64,000 nucleotides of DNA. Source: Rotaria macrura. Lineage: Eukaryota; Rotifera; Eurotatoria; Philodinida; Philodinidae. A program made the translations under genes and the position numbers. The notes under the pieces were generated by a model. It made no database searches, had not been told where the DNA came from, and saw only the letters and a list, made by a program, of their open reading frames with translations. Shown here piece after piece: positions 24,951 to 39,200 of this stretch. The DNA lies in the NCBI GenBank assembly GCA_900239685.1, contig OENT01000101.1, positions 62,001-126,000 of the forward strand, written 5' to 3'. The first letter of the stretch is position 1. The number at the start of each line of letters is the position of its first letter.

Positions 24951-27355
24951 CTAGTGACCGATAATAATACTAGTCAACGAAAGTATCATGATCGAGGTGA
25001 ATAGTATTAACGATATACGGAATGAAACATAATTGTATTGAAGAAAACCAAGCGCTGTTGAGCCTGCTTGAAATAGTCTGAAGTTAGAAAAAACATCTGA
25101 AGGTCGCGTTTCACCATAGAGCATACCTAATACAGCACATAACTGTGTTACCTACATAGCAAGACCCATACCAGTTTCAATGGCTAGCATGATGAATATA
25201 TAAATATGTTGCTGATTAATAGGTGGCTGCCAAGCAGTGAGAAGAACCCCGTAGATGGCAGCTGGTAGGAGTAAACTTATAACAAATATTGGTGGACGAC
25301 GACCAAGTCGATCACTCAATTTTGCAAAGGTCATCGTACCAACTGTACTTGCAACGTTTGCTATAGCGAAAACGAAGTATTTGCGACTGTTGTCCTCGAT
25401 CAATGGTGGTAGAATTGCAAAGATTAATGATTCTTGCATGCCACTGTAGCATATTGTTGGTATCAGAAACAGAAAACGAATATCCAACAATATCGATAGA
25501 CTGGAGAACGCGAAACATTTTCTTCGTTCTAAAGAGTGAAATAACTATTATTTTGTTCTCAAAAAGAAAACATCATTTCTGTCGAATAGTTATATCAATA
25601 AATGTCTACGAATCAATATTTCATACTTTAGTCATGATAGCAAATGGTTTCGAGTAGACAACTCGAGTACTTTAAACAAATATCATAGACGTCGAAAAAT
25701 ATTGCTGAATCTAGCTAAACCTCTACTTAATACGAATACTTCTAAAAATACACGTATAAGTAAACTATGGCATCATTAATGCTAGTTATTTTTCTTTCAT
25801 CCTGAGAAATTACTAAACGTTTGGAAAAAGTATATATTTCTTGCTCTGCTTTTCACACATGATCACATTTTTGGAATAATATCTTGCTGCTTTTGTGATG
25901 ATCGATGAATTTTTGAAAGAAGAATTAATGATAAGAATGATGATTCGTTGCCTTTCTTTTATTTCATCATGTTGTTGAATTTTCTGATAGTAGTTTCTTA
26001 TTGTAGTAGTGTCCCGGCCCGATCTCCTTGACAGACATGCACTTAAACGTGCAAAGAATAGAGCAGGTGAATCTCACATATGATGGAGGATTCGAATTTG
26101 CGGCAAATTCAATTTCTTAAAAAAAATGAATTTATGGAAAAATGGTTACCTATATGTAGAACGGGGAAAGAGAGAGAAAATGAGGGCGATTTCTCCACAC
26201 CCCTCGTACTTATTTTCTCTCCCAGTAAGAGAGATGTGTCGTTTCTATATGGTTATACCACTACACCGCTATATAAAGTGGCATACCACTATACCATTAT
26301 ATAGAATACCGCTATATCGAATACCGCTATAGCGGTATAAGCATTTTGAATTTGCCACAATGTCAAATTCCCCAACAGGTCGAATCTCATGTTTTAATGA
26401 TGATAGTCCATGATAATCAAACAAAAACGATGAGTTTCTTCCATGATTTCTTCCTTGCTGTTGTGTGTTTATATGGACTTTTACAAATCTTTGCATATGT
26501 GAAGTATGCCAGCGTGTGTTAAAAGAAAAATTTCTTAGAACAGAGAAAGCAAGTAGTAACAGAAGAAAATTCGTTCGAACTATCATATTCCATTATAATT
26601 TTCAAGAATTATTTTTCTAAGACTATTAAATCTTTGACATAATTACTCTCAGATATTTTGCCAATCAGAGAATTTTATCTTCTCACATTAGGTTCTAGAT
26701 ATCTACTCGTGTGATAGTTTTCTAAACAATGGATGAAAACGAAAACTGAATGTCCACTGCATGTACCTATTTTAGTTGGTTCTTGTACTGGTTGCAGTAG
26801 ACATAGAGCGATTGTTCCACAAGCACAAATGATGGTCATAACAACGAAAATGATCCATTGATCTAACTGAATATAGTAGAGTAGGGAGACAAGTATCATA
26901 CCGAGCGTTCGACTGAACTGAAAAAGACCGAGAAAGATCCCATTCATGAAACCACGTGTAGAAGGAGGTACGAGTTGATTGAGTGTTTCATGTTCATTTG
27001 TTGCTAACGTCACATAGATACCTTGTGCTGTCCATAGAACTGCTGCTCCGATGCCCAGAGTAAAAGAAGCAGCATACAATTTCCATTTATCGTAAGCGAT
27101 GGTACACGCAGTAAAGACTACGTAGTTTGAACTAGCTAGGACAAATGATAACCGAAAGCCGAGCAATTGCACGATATATGATGAAAACATTAAGTTCGAT
27201 ATACAGCTGCCTCCATAGACTAGAAATAAGGCAGTGGCACCTGCTCTGGGATCTTTGGACGAGATTTAAAACATTTGTGCGACTAGATACGACATGAAAA
27301 TGAGAAAGAATGATAAGTTTACATGAACAATTTTGAAAATATTCGATCGATTCAT
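24951..27355 (-). pseudogene. MFSD11/UNC93-like membrane transporter, probably inactivated
   Basis: The translation matches the UNC93/MFSD11 branch of the major facilitator superfamily. It begins MNRSNIFK at 27355, then a membrane segment, then GATALFLVYGG, GIGAAVLWTAQGIYVTLATNEH (close to MFSD11 AAVLWTAQG) and QPVQEPTK. A second block at 25496-25155 has SDRLGRRPP and several membrane helices, and a final part reads TQLCAVLGMLYGE to a stop at 24951. Two stops interrupt the aligned frame: TAA at 27268-27266, between MSYLVAQMF and ISSKDPRAG, and TAG at 25154-25152, between GMGLAM and VTQLC. I could not find a frame-consistent join between the two halves; the 1.2 kb between them holds a repeat. 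A splice route avoiding the stops is not excluded, but no normal-length intron fits the phase. Confidence 0.6.
26084..26380. mobile_element. Possible MITE within the MFSD11-like locus
   Basis: The segments ggaggattcgaatttgcgg (26084 onward) and aatttgccacaatgtcaaat (near 26350) form an imperfect inverted repeat sharing TTTGAATTTGCC. Between them are repeated ccactatacc / accgctata units, including a palindromic accgctatagcggta at about 26321-26335. It lies in the gap between the two halves of the transporter. Confidence 0.4.
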
Positions 27356-30300
27356 ATTGACTTAACAAAGTTGTTTTTATTACAAGCTTATTTATCCGAA
27401 CCTATTCGATCAATAGAAAGGACTAACTTCGTATATTATGTTCATTGATTCGTTCGAATCAAGCCGTACCACATCGCACATTTAAGCTATTCTTTTTCTC
27501 ACTGCCTTCCTATTCGTTTTCAGACAGTAGATAAAACGAATGTTGACTTATCAGTATTCATCATGTGAAGATGAGAGTCACAGTTTCTCAATACTCTTGA
27601 CAAATCATTCAAAGCACACTTGTACGAAAATTTTTCATATAATTTCTGCCACTGAATGTTGTCAATACAAATCCACGCAACTTTTCCTTTACAATACGAC
27701 TTCGTAAAGTCAAAAAGAAATGTTTCGACTACACAATGCATTGTATATAGCAGCAGTCAATCATGAGTAGGAATTCTTTCATTGTATAGATGTGAAAATT
27801 TATGCTGATACACTGACTGATCATTACTTCGGTACAGATTGATGCCGATATCAAGTTTAGAGTGCAAGTGAACAGCAATGTTTTTGACCACTGTTATGTG
27901 CCCAATGATAACCACGAATTATTTTTGATGGAATGAAACATAAACAATGCTTTGTATTTCACTCCTAACAAGATATGAAATCCGTTGTTTCGAAATCGCA
28001 ATAACGCAACGGAAAACTATCAAAAAGCTCTATAACAAAAGGTAATAGTCCGTAAAAACAAAGCAAAAAAGATCATTATTTTTTCTTACTTCTAATGGCA
28101 TTATTCAAGTAGAAGTGTGAAAGTAAGGAAAAATAGTAAAAGTAAACAAATTGTTCACGCCCAACAACAGAATTGTGCTCGTCTGAATTTTCATCAATTA
28201 AAATAAGAAAAGTTAGACAAAACAGAGCAAAAACTGTGACCTGCTGTAAACTCAACATCGGTTGGAACAAAATCAGATAATCATTGAAAGCAAACGAGTA
28301 CCAGAAACTTGTCAAATCGAAATTAATCTTAAATCGAAGGAAACCATTTCTATTTTTTCACTTTTTGTTTTCAGTTCGTTCCTACCCTATAGATTAACTG
28401 TAATCCAATAAAATCTCGAATTATTTTACATAAAAGAATTCTATTTGGTCAGTACTTCTCTTTCATTGATTACTTCAACTCTCGCTGAATACAAACAATC
28501 GCTAGATAGTCATTATCGGAAGAACAAGTTCGTTTGAGATAGAATCATGACTGGAAACTGCTTTCAAGATGAAAAGAGATGATACACTGAACTGAAAGTA
28601 ATCATATATAATTTAGAGCTATTTTTTACGATCATCAATTATTGTAAACATATTATCGGAATGAGACTAGACTATATTTTTTCTTTCCAATCACGTATCA
28701 TATCCTACATACTAATTGATAATCATAACCACACTTGCTCATCTATTATGATTCCATCAAGTTAACTGTTTTAAAATGACCATAGACCATATCTACTATC
28801 CATTCAATTCAAATGAATCATTTTCACATTGAGATAAATGGAAAAGCGAACAAAAAGTCAAACATTCAATACGTGCTTATTTTGATCTTGTAACCGATGA
28901 GAATGAACGTTCAAATCAAAGCTTCATCTGACTAGAGATAAACATAAGTTATTAATGGGAGATACTTTAAGAGTAGATTATTTTTTGTGCAGAGAATTAG
29001 TGACTTTTAATAGCATTACATTTTAAACTGCTTATCGCTATGAATGAGGAAAAAACTGAATAAACAAAACAATGAAGAACAAAAAAAGAACGATTTAAAG
29101 CTCATCAAACAAGATACATAATAATTAGTCTGATATCGTTATTTTTCCATATGCAAAACATCGACATCAAACTCGGCATGTCTTTTGAGACTTTGAATCG
29201 TGTCGATTTTTACATTTCTTCAGTGTATTCAAACGATTTATCGATCAAAGCAATCTACGTGTCTAGTATTTGTTTCATTCATGAATGCATTAAACATACG
29301 ACGCGCACAATCGGTAAACATCAGTTTATCGATTTTGCAAACTCGGTTGAAATTCAATTTAAATCTTCTTCCGCCACAGACCAGCTGTGAGTTTTGCCTA
29401 AAATAAACTTTATATTTCTATGAAACAATACAAAACTTTAGAACAACAAGGGATTTTTAACAATAGTTACTCAATTCGATTTCAAATATATTTCAACTAT
29501 TTTAAATGAAAATTACTTCAAACACTAAATACCACATAGAAGTCTGGTCAAAGCAAATGGCACAAAAAACGAAATTTCGATAGGACAATTGAGTAAGACC
29601 GTATGAAATCATTACAATTCATTTTTGTTTCTTAGTAGTATAGAGGAGGAATTTTACGAATAATGAAGGAACTTTATTAAATCAGAACTTCCCATATGAA
29701 AACAATTATCACTAAAAGAAATTAATAAAGCGTATGTGGCGTCCTCTTTTATTTGTTTCATTTAGAATACACAGACTACAGATTATATACATCGAAAAAA
29801 CATTGCATTGGTCCAAATCTGTCAGCATTGTTGAGTTAATCAATGAAATAAATCAATACTATTTTAATTGTTTATTATTAAAAATAATAGCATACTTTTA
29901 CGTATATCAATCAAGTGTTCATTTACGATTCTTGATAACAGACATACCACTGTCTATATTGATGTATAGATTTAGTTTTCGACTGAATTCTATTCAAACT
30001 TAATGCAATTAGTATGTCACTTAATCAAGGTAACTCATCGATGAATACTTCAAAAATGATCGACCAGTTACTTAATCTTCTCGAATGAAACATCTTTGAG
30101 AATGCCTTTTAAATCAATAGTTAAGAGAGAATTTTTGTAAAAAAAAGACAAGCAGAAATCCTCATACTTTATTTTTGATATTGATAGAAAACATAATTGA
30201 GTATCAGTGTTTTTCTCAGACTTACTGTTGATGAAAATTATTGCGAAAGAATAAACTCATATTGATATGAATCAGTTTTATTTATTACTTCAAAGTTATA

Positions 30301-31479
30301 AATAAGAATTCCAACTAAACCGAAACTATGTATAGAGCATGGAAGCACTATCAAGTTTTGTAGTGATATTTTGTTCAGTTAACCAGTATCGTTTCACCGA
30401 TCTATTCTCAAAAGAAATAGAGTCTTGAAAAAGGCTTTTTGAATCTATAACCGTTGACTATGTTATTTTTATTTGAATGAAGTAGTCAACAGTCTCTTCG
30501 TAATATAAGATTTTCTCTGTATAGGATAATTGTCGGATATCGTATAAGGTGAACAAAATTTTTTGAGAACATCCCATGCTAAAAATATTTGGTTTAAAAC
30601 TGTTTAAATTTCTATAGCAACTGATTTGAATTAAAGTGGATACATTTGCAGACTTCCTCTTACAATAAATGTCTGGATTTTGTACAGTCAAATTTTCTTT
30701 TCTCATTGTTAATTTCGACTTTTGTTTAAGAAAAAAACAAAGTTAGATAATCAAGTATCAACAAAAAAAACACAATTTCAATATTTTCGGATTAGTTTTA
30801 TTTCGATTTAAGAGATTTTGAACAACTTGTGGATAAGATTCCCTATACTTATTCATTAAGATCGAATGGAGAAATTCTAATCAATTACAGTCGTCCACAC
30901 ATAAGACACAACTATTTTCCGATACACACGATTCTGTATCAATAAATTTCAACGAAAAAAAGTAAAGATGAATAGTTTTACATGCCTTCAAACATAAGTT
31001 TCGAATCTAACTGTATGCGACTAATGATTTTATCAATAGATGAGATATATGATATATAAAAAAATATTTTCTAGAACAAAATACTATCGATGACGTTGCA
31101 CTATGTCTATCGATCGTTACTATATCAGAATGTTTCTTAGTTAATCCTAGATTTTAACTGAAATATTTTTTCTCTAATATTTGCAAGTTTTTTCGATATC
31201 TATAATTGATACTAAGCTATTTTTGAGCGAACTGCAAAATTTTTTCGAAATTTTAGTGAGACCTAAAAATATAACTGATGAAATTCGTTGATAAATTTGA
31301 TCCTAATCGATTGATGATATTCATATTCTGTATGTATTGTGAAATCAATTGAATTTTTCTTCGAAAATTTAGTTGAGATTTTTGTGTTTGATTATAGCGA
31401 AAGAATATTCAGTCGAATGAGTGTGACATAAAGTGCTTACCTTCATTTTAGATATTTATTGAATTGATTAACGATAAAA
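27356..31479. other. Gene-poor AT-rich intergenic region
   Basis: No supportable gene or RNA. Open frames here lack recognisable motifs and splice or start context. Confidence 0.5.
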
Positions 31480-34400
31480 ATGTCTAAATGTGATTATTGT
31501 TGTTGTCGTCCATCATCATTATTAATAAACTGTTTAAAATGCAGTCCAAGTCGTTCAATAAATATTTGTTTTAAATGTTCGATAAATGTAAATCAATTAC
31601 GAGAACATGCTAAACATCACCCATTATCAACCTATCAAGTATTTGTTTTTTTTTTATGAACAATAATGTGATAAGTTTATCTTTTCTTTGTTTTATTTCA
31701 AGTTGCATGACATACCATTGGATGAAAACTCGATGAGTGAATGGTTATGTAGTGATGAAATAAATCTAATTGAAATAATCGAATCATGTGGTCTAGGTAA
31801 TTGGTCTGATATTGGTTTAAAAATGTCCAGAAATCCATTGGATTGTCAAAGTCATTTCGAAGATATCTATTTATCACGTTCAACAAGTCCGTATTCGATC
31901 TATTTTCAATCATTTCAAAACAATAAAGAATTACATGGTGAAAGTCAAATAAATGGAAAAAATTTTCAAACCAAATCTTTAATTTATCCACCGATGTTAA
32001 TCGATAGTGAACAACAAAAACTATTGACATACATGCCATATAGAGATGAATATGAACGAGAATATTTAAATCAAGCTGAAAATCGCTTACCTATTTTAAA
32101 TAATGATCAACAATTAAATCAAATCAATGATCCAGAACAACAAGATGGTTCGACGATATTATTACATAAAGCTAAATTATCACTTTTACGTTCTTATGCA
32201 CAAATTTTAAGAAGACGATTACAATTAAAAGATTTCATTCGAGATTATGCCATTGGTTTCAATTATTCACCAGATCAAGAGTGAGATTAATCTATAATTA
32301 CATTGATGTCATTGAAAGACCTTTTCTATTTGGCATTCTAGAATGGATCTTCATCAAATTAGTCGATTCCTTTCGGCTGATCAATATGAAAGACTTATCT
32401 TTAATCATCGACGTTAGTTGAATACGTTTTTTTTAATTTATGTTTTCATTCTGATGATAAATTCGTTGTTGAATTATTTGTACGTACGTCTCTTAGAGAC
32501 TACGTACTTTTGTCGTTCCATTTACGATCGAATCGTTTATTTTCGATTGCCTATCGTTTTGAGGGAGTTCAAATCAAGCGAGTACAATTATAAACCAGTA
32601 GAAGAGGATCTTTCTTTCTTTCGAGAAAATGAAGATCAAGATCAAGTTGTTAAACAGTAATCAGCACTTATTTACCTCACTTGTATTGGTTGAATGACAT
32701 ACTGTATACAGAAGATGAATCAATATGGTTGGTATACAATGTGGAAGCTGTAAACATAGTTTTATCAATTCCTTTTTTTATACGTTTATTGTTCGAGTGT
32801 CATGAACTATACATTGATTGATATTAATCTGTACTCTAAAATGAGTATGATCGTCGAAAGTCATTAAATGATCTCATATAGTAAAATAGATACGATGAAC
32901 TAGCTACACGGGTATTCTTTTCTTTGTTTCCAAGAAAATGAAATCAATATTCAAAACTTATTACAATCTATATTGCGGAGGCCCTCTTTACTGAATTTAT
33001 GTCGTGTGTTTATTGTTAGTGAAGTCAGTAAACTCAAACAAAGATAAATCTGAGGTTTCAACGGACTTAGATTCGACAACTTAGTTTTAGCTTTCATGTT
33101 TTTCTAGCAGGTGATACCAAACTACCTGATCAGTTCCTAATTTATGTATTCTGATAATGATAAGGATTCGTTCGCATCCATCTAGGAAAGACTGCTACTT
33201 TTTCTCCTCAATTTTTCGTTTTCGTATTTGCAAATTTATAACCATAGCGTCCAGTACTATTATGTCAATTATGTGTATCAGTTGAGACGTGCATCCCAGC
33301 CACTTTCTGAGTCATCTAAATTGCACACCAGTTGTTGCCGCTGAACAATATCCATACCTGTTTTATCATACGTCTCACAAGTGCTTCATCTGATTAGATT
33401 TCTTAATCTAATTTCAATGCATTCTACAATTCCAAAATTGTTCTATATTATTTTTTTATTTTCTAGGTATTCGAAGTTTATTAGAAGAACTTGGTTGTTC
33501 AGTGTCATCAAACGGAGAAAGTGATCCATCTTCATCAAGTATTTATAATAGAGACAATCTCTTTTCACTTGATAGTAAATTACTCGTCTTTTTTCTATCA
33601 AGAAAGAAAAAATTCACTATTAAACAGTGACAAACGTCGACGTCGGGCTCCGTAAGTTGTATTAAGAAATGAAAGTAAATATATTTAATGTTTCTTGATT
33701 GTGTTAAGATCAACTGTTGTTGACGAATGTTCATCCATATGTTCGAATGACTCCGATCTATCTCTATCATCACGAAGTGCAAGTGAAGAGTTGAATACTA
33801 GCGTAAAACGCCGTTCCGTACGTCGTGTATCATCATCATCAACAAATACATCTTCAAAAACAACAAGCACCAAAGAACCACTTTACAAAAGAAAAAGAAT
33901 CAATCCATTAGATAATCATGTTAATATTTTTTTCTGGCTTGGCCATTGTTCAACAAAGAAATTCAATTTTATTTTTAGAATTCATCTCAAAGAACGACAC
34001 GTTCAGCAGGATGCAATTTAGCAACATCAGAGTAATGAAAAGTCAACATTCAAAAATCCAAGAAAATTAATTACGTATTTTTAGTATAAGTTGGGATTCG
34101 ACTGATGAAGAAATTAATCATCTATCTGATAATCATTCTCACGGTGTTGCTTCAAGAACACGTAGTCATACACCACCACATCATCATAGTGACAGAAAAC
34201 AAAGAGTTAGAAATTTAACTTCTTCTCACAAATCGAATTATAATTTTTATGTTGTTATGTTTAGAAAAGTTCTCCAAATGGAAAACGAACAAACAATCAT
34301 CTTAATGGTTTAGCAAAGTAAAAGAACTTCTTTTTTATTAATATTTAAAGAAAAAAACATCTGTCTTTATTTAATTAAAAGAAGAAATCCGTCGGATGCA

Positions 34401-34532
34401 TCTGATCAGTCTACATCGACTCCAAAAATGAATCGCATGTTAACACGACATCAACTTGTCGTGCAGCAAACGCCACCAAGTAAAAAACGAAAATTAAATG
34501 CTAATTCTGTCGATGATCAACATACGCAATGA
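31480..34532 (+). CDS. TADA2B: Transcriptional adapter 2B (ADA2b), SAGA-type coactivator subunit
   Basis: Ten exons give a 503-codon frame: 31480-31638, 31703-32280, 32342-32412, 33467-33538, 33603-33651, 33709-33919, 33979-34031, 34091-34205, 34266-34318 and 34382-34532. All joins are GT-AG and keep phase. ADA2b links the Gcn5 acetyltransferase to the SAGA complex in the nucleus. Visible are an N-terminal zinc-binding ZZ domain (CDYC ... CLKC ... CFKC ... HAKHH), a SANT domain (EIIESCGLGNWSDIG), the TADA2B signature LTYMPYRDEYEREY, and a following helical adapter segment ending around IFNHR. The C-terminal ~210 residues are Ser/Thr/basic low complexity with clusters such as KRRRR. I cannot find the SWIRM-like C-terminal domain of animal ADA2 proteins, so the end may be divergent. 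Intron 3 is about 1 kb; the others are short. Confidence 0.85.
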
Positions 34533-36264
34533 TAACTTTCTTTGTCTCATTGATCAATTGTAAAAATTTTCATTTAAATAAACAAATATATATATACATA
34601 TATATTCAAACAAATCATCATTCTGTGTAGGCAAAACGTGTAAATTCCTCCATTTCTCATACTTAAATTGTCAAAAAAAAACGATTGAAAGGTACAGTGT
34701 TTCAAAGTTAACTCGAGTCAGACAGTAATCAATCGGCGTCATGGAGATATCTACACAGTCTGTATTAAGAACAGAATCCAATCGATTTCAATGTATCTAA
34801 ACTTACTTGTTGCTCGTAGGATTAGTGAGGAACGAACTATTATTAAGATTTTCATCAATGTTTTTTTGCCTCATAATTTTCCTTCCCTATCCTTAGAGCG
34901 TAATATTCATCAGTCTCTTTCGAAGAATTTTTATTAAACATCCATCCTCTCATACAAAATTCTCAATTATCATACATCTGTTGGTCATCATACAATAAAT
35001 CTCTCTTGCTTATCTGAAATATAGATGATTACATTTACCAGTTCGAGTAAAAGAAACTTGTGAAATATCCAACATTCTCTTATAGTGTTACGTATTATCT
35101 GTAGAAAGTTCGCAAACTTGAATGCATTGATAATTTGAAATAATCGATCTGCAGATTCAGAGACACATACAATTATTATTTCCTTCCAATTTGATGTGAG
35201 TTTTTTGAATTACTCTGAACTTTTGGTCTTGGGATGACTTTACTAATGAACACGATTAGACGTAATAATATTCAAGCATCGATGCATTTTATTGTATGAG
35301 CAGAATTGCTGTATGAAATAAATTAGAGAAGAAAGGTTAGTTTTCGAAAACAATTAAGTTCCATCTTCAGAAACTAAGGAAATCAAGTACAAGTTAATTC
35401 ATTTTTTAATTTTACTTCTAAAAATTGATTATTTTAAACGAGGAAAAAACATAAGAACTACCCGCGTCAGATTCTTAAAAATTTTCGTCTTCGTATTCTA
35501 ATTCAAATTTTAGGGATTGCTTGCCAATATGCCAAAAAGAAACGTTTGTAAATACGTTCACTGGATAAAGCTTGTAAATCGAATGGGTTTCTTTTCTTTT
35601 TTTACATTGAAGTCCTTCTTTTCCTTGCTTAATATACCATCGTGTTTTAATTATCGTACATAACGGTCACATTATGCAAATTCTATATATATATATAGAA
35701 GTTATATCAAGACAAGGAGAGTAAAACAACTATTCATAATAAATTTGTATGAATCAGCAGTGTTAACACCGATCTTTTCGTTTCGATATATTTTCTCGAT
35801 GTGATACATATTGCACTATCCTTTGTTTTCAAAATGGAACGATCTATTTGTTTTCTTTTTACTCAACTCATATCAATTATTGAAATGCCACCAATAGTAC
35901 AATTCCAGAGCATTCAATCTATAATTTCTGTAATAGCTAATTTTCCATGATTGATATTCGACATAGTTGAAAATAGTGTATCGATCATGTGTACATTATT
36001 TTGTAGTCATATTGAATAATCAATACTAAACTAAATTTTTTCGAGTATTATTTATTTGCTTCAAATCAATTGACAATACTTAAATCCATAAAATTGAAAG
36101 AGCTTAATTTGAGAATACAATAACAACAGCATCACATACAAAGAAAAGAAGACTATGCATATGTAAATATATATTTGTTGGAATCGACTTTAAATTTTAT
36201 TTTAAAGAGATGAAAACAGATATCATGGTGAAATACTTATTTGACAGAAAAAAAACAGAAGTAT
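34533..36264. other. Convergent intergenic region between TADA2B and AVL9
   Basis: Both flanking genes end here. An aataaa lies at about 34576, shortly after the TADA2B stop. Short AT-dinucleotide runs occur at about 34587-34605 and 35685-35697. Otherwise no feature is seen. Confidence 0.4.
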
Positions 36265-39200
36265 CTATTCGGATGGTGACTGGGGTTTTGATAGCCATTG
36301 TTTGCCTTGATTAAATGTTCCAATAACCGAAGTAAATAGAGAATTCTTTGCTTGTCCAAGTACTTTGCCTGCGGCTCTAGATTTTTCTCCCATGAATTGA
36401 GATGTATCTTCAAATGCACCTTTTAATTTTCGACCGGCTTCCGTATCGTCAAGAACACTGAGGAAAGAAAAATTATTAAGAAATTTTCTTTGCTTGCATG
36501 GAATAAGAAATGAAAACATACTGAGCAACACGTAGTTTAACATCAGTCACATTTAATTGTCCTGCTTGTGGATGTCTACAAATAAGATATTGAATAGACG
36601 ATATCTAAATGCAAGAATATTTATCGTACCGTGGAGGAATTTGATCAAAATATGGATATGGTCCTTTTGATAACCATAAACGAAATGCTCTAGTCGATTG
36701 AAACGATTTTATAAATGATGAATTAAAATCATTTACTGCTTCATCATCTTGTATTAGAATAAAAATAATAAATTAATAATATACGAACAGACAAGAACTT
36801 GACAACTTACTAGGAGTTCGAACGACAGATAACAATGAGAAAAAATACACTTTAAATAGACGACGTATTTCTTCTTCACTTTGTACATCTAAATAAGTTT
36901 CATGAGAGATAATAAATTATGAGAAATAATTTATAAAAGAAAACTAAGCTCTCAAATCGATAATGATACGAACTCGAAGTAGAATCCTCAAATAATTGTA
37001 TAAATCTTAAATCAGCTGTTGTCAATTGCAATTGTTGTTTTAAATCTGATGATTGAATAATAAAATCTTCATCAGCATCAGTTAATATAAAATCAATATT
37101 ATTTTGTTGACGAAATAAACCATTACTTGCACCTATAATATAGGATTCGACTTGACTGTCATTAATTAAATTGAGAGAATGTATTGATAGATATGGATGA
37201 AGAAGATTATTCTAAATAGAAACACAAATTTGATAAAATTAATTTCATCATCAATAGTCAGAACCTTTTGAAATAGTGGATATGAAAATTGACATTGATC
37301 AACGGAAATAGAATAATCTGGATAATTGATTGCTAATGATGTTGATACTGGTGTTGATGTTGTTGTTGTAAGACGAGTGAATGTATCTGTTAATTTATTT
37401 GTTATAGATGTAGCTCGTTTTAATATATTATTTTTGATATCTTCCTTTTTTGTTAAATCCGTATCATATGATGTTCTCGATGATGCATCATCTTCATCAT
37501 CACCAGAAATTTTCAATGTTGTTAATTTTACTTTATCGAAATCTAATTGTTTATCATCGTTTCTATCAAAAACAATGTCTTCATTTTCATTTATATTTAT
37601 TAAATTTTCCAAATTGGTTCTTTCACCGATTAATGTACATTCATATAAACCAGTTTCAATTACATCTAAGCAAAATTTTCTTTCAAAGAGTATATCAATC
37701 AATAGAAAAACAATAATGTCTTTCTAGTATTTTTTAAAGTTTTCTCCTCTAATATTTCCTAGATTAAAATATCTGTTACAAAATTAAAATTAGTGGTCTT
37801 TATTTACTAGAAAAATGCTTTTAATTAGATCAGATCTGGATTTAATATATTTAGACAAAAATTTGTATTCATACACGTTCACTACTCACAAAATCCAAAA
37901 ACGTGCAGACATAACACTCACTCGATAACTAGACGTCGGATTTCAGCAAACAGATAGATTACTGAAATGAACATTTGAACTGATTGAACACAGAAAATTT
38001 TATATGAAGATCTTGATTGTTACGTGTAAAAGGTATTCGCGACTGATTGAACATGTTTAATATTCAGAAATACACGAAATTTTAGTTATTGAAGCAACTA
38101 TTTAGTTTTGATGTAATATCTCGGATGCTTATAAACGGTAGGTTTGGTTTTAGATGTATGTGGGGAAAAAAATGATACCAATGATTTTGAAACATAGAAA
38201 AATGGTGTGAGCTGAAAAATAAATTAACAAGTTTCTTATATTCAAGAAAATCATATCCATTCAAGCATCGAAATCCTAATGACAACACGCAAGAGCTCAA
38301 AAACTCATTGGAATAAAAAAGTTCGTGTGCTAAACATTTTTCTACATTCACCAAGTGATCCCGATGGCTTCACAAATCATCTAGTTTGTGTACAACAGAT
38401 TACATTTTATGGCTGGTAATCACTGTAGTCGTAGGATGTGACTATGTCTTAAGATAGCTAACGTTATTATTATGAAGTACAAAGTTTCCATTAAAGTGAT
38501 CGAAAATGAAAACGCTTTGTAATCTCGAGAAATCGTTATTTTTCATAAAAAAGGTTTATTGCGAGGCAATCAGAAAATGTATTTTAAGAACACATTATTT
38601 TATTAGATTGTTTTTGATAAGAACAAAATGGTGAAGAAAAATCTCTTCTTTTTAAACATGATCTCATGTATTTAATTATGACACAATGCTGACATATAAA
38701 TCATTCATATTTGTTAGACATAGATTTCGAAGTCCACCTTGTGCCCGGTGCTGAAGAAAGATGTAGACATTGAACATAGAGATCACAGCTACGATCGTTT
38801 CTGCATCAGTTGGTAAAACCTTTAGAATTCTAGATCCGTAAAATACAATCGCTAGGGGTGATAGAAAATAAGTTTACTGCAATTATTTATTAAAAAACAA
38901 CTGGTTTTGTACCGCTTAATTATGAAAAACAGATCATAGAAACTATTACTTCTAATCGACTTTGATGGTTTTCAGAATTTCATCCAAGAGCTTTTGTAAG
39001 ATGTTTTAATGTTGAAGGTTTTTTTTGAAAATTCTAATCTGCAGTACTCTTAGTATTACTAGTCAAAGACAGACGAGGATTCTTCTTGAGTTTATCGAAT
39101 AGATTGAACTTACACACATCTATTCATAGAGCATGATCAACTGTATGATGAAAAGTTCTTATGTCATGTCAAATGTGTTATCTTATCATCATACTAAAGT

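Noticed and set aside
37326-37727. 133-codon plus-strand frame
   Set aside because: Antisense shadow of the acidic AVL9 exon.
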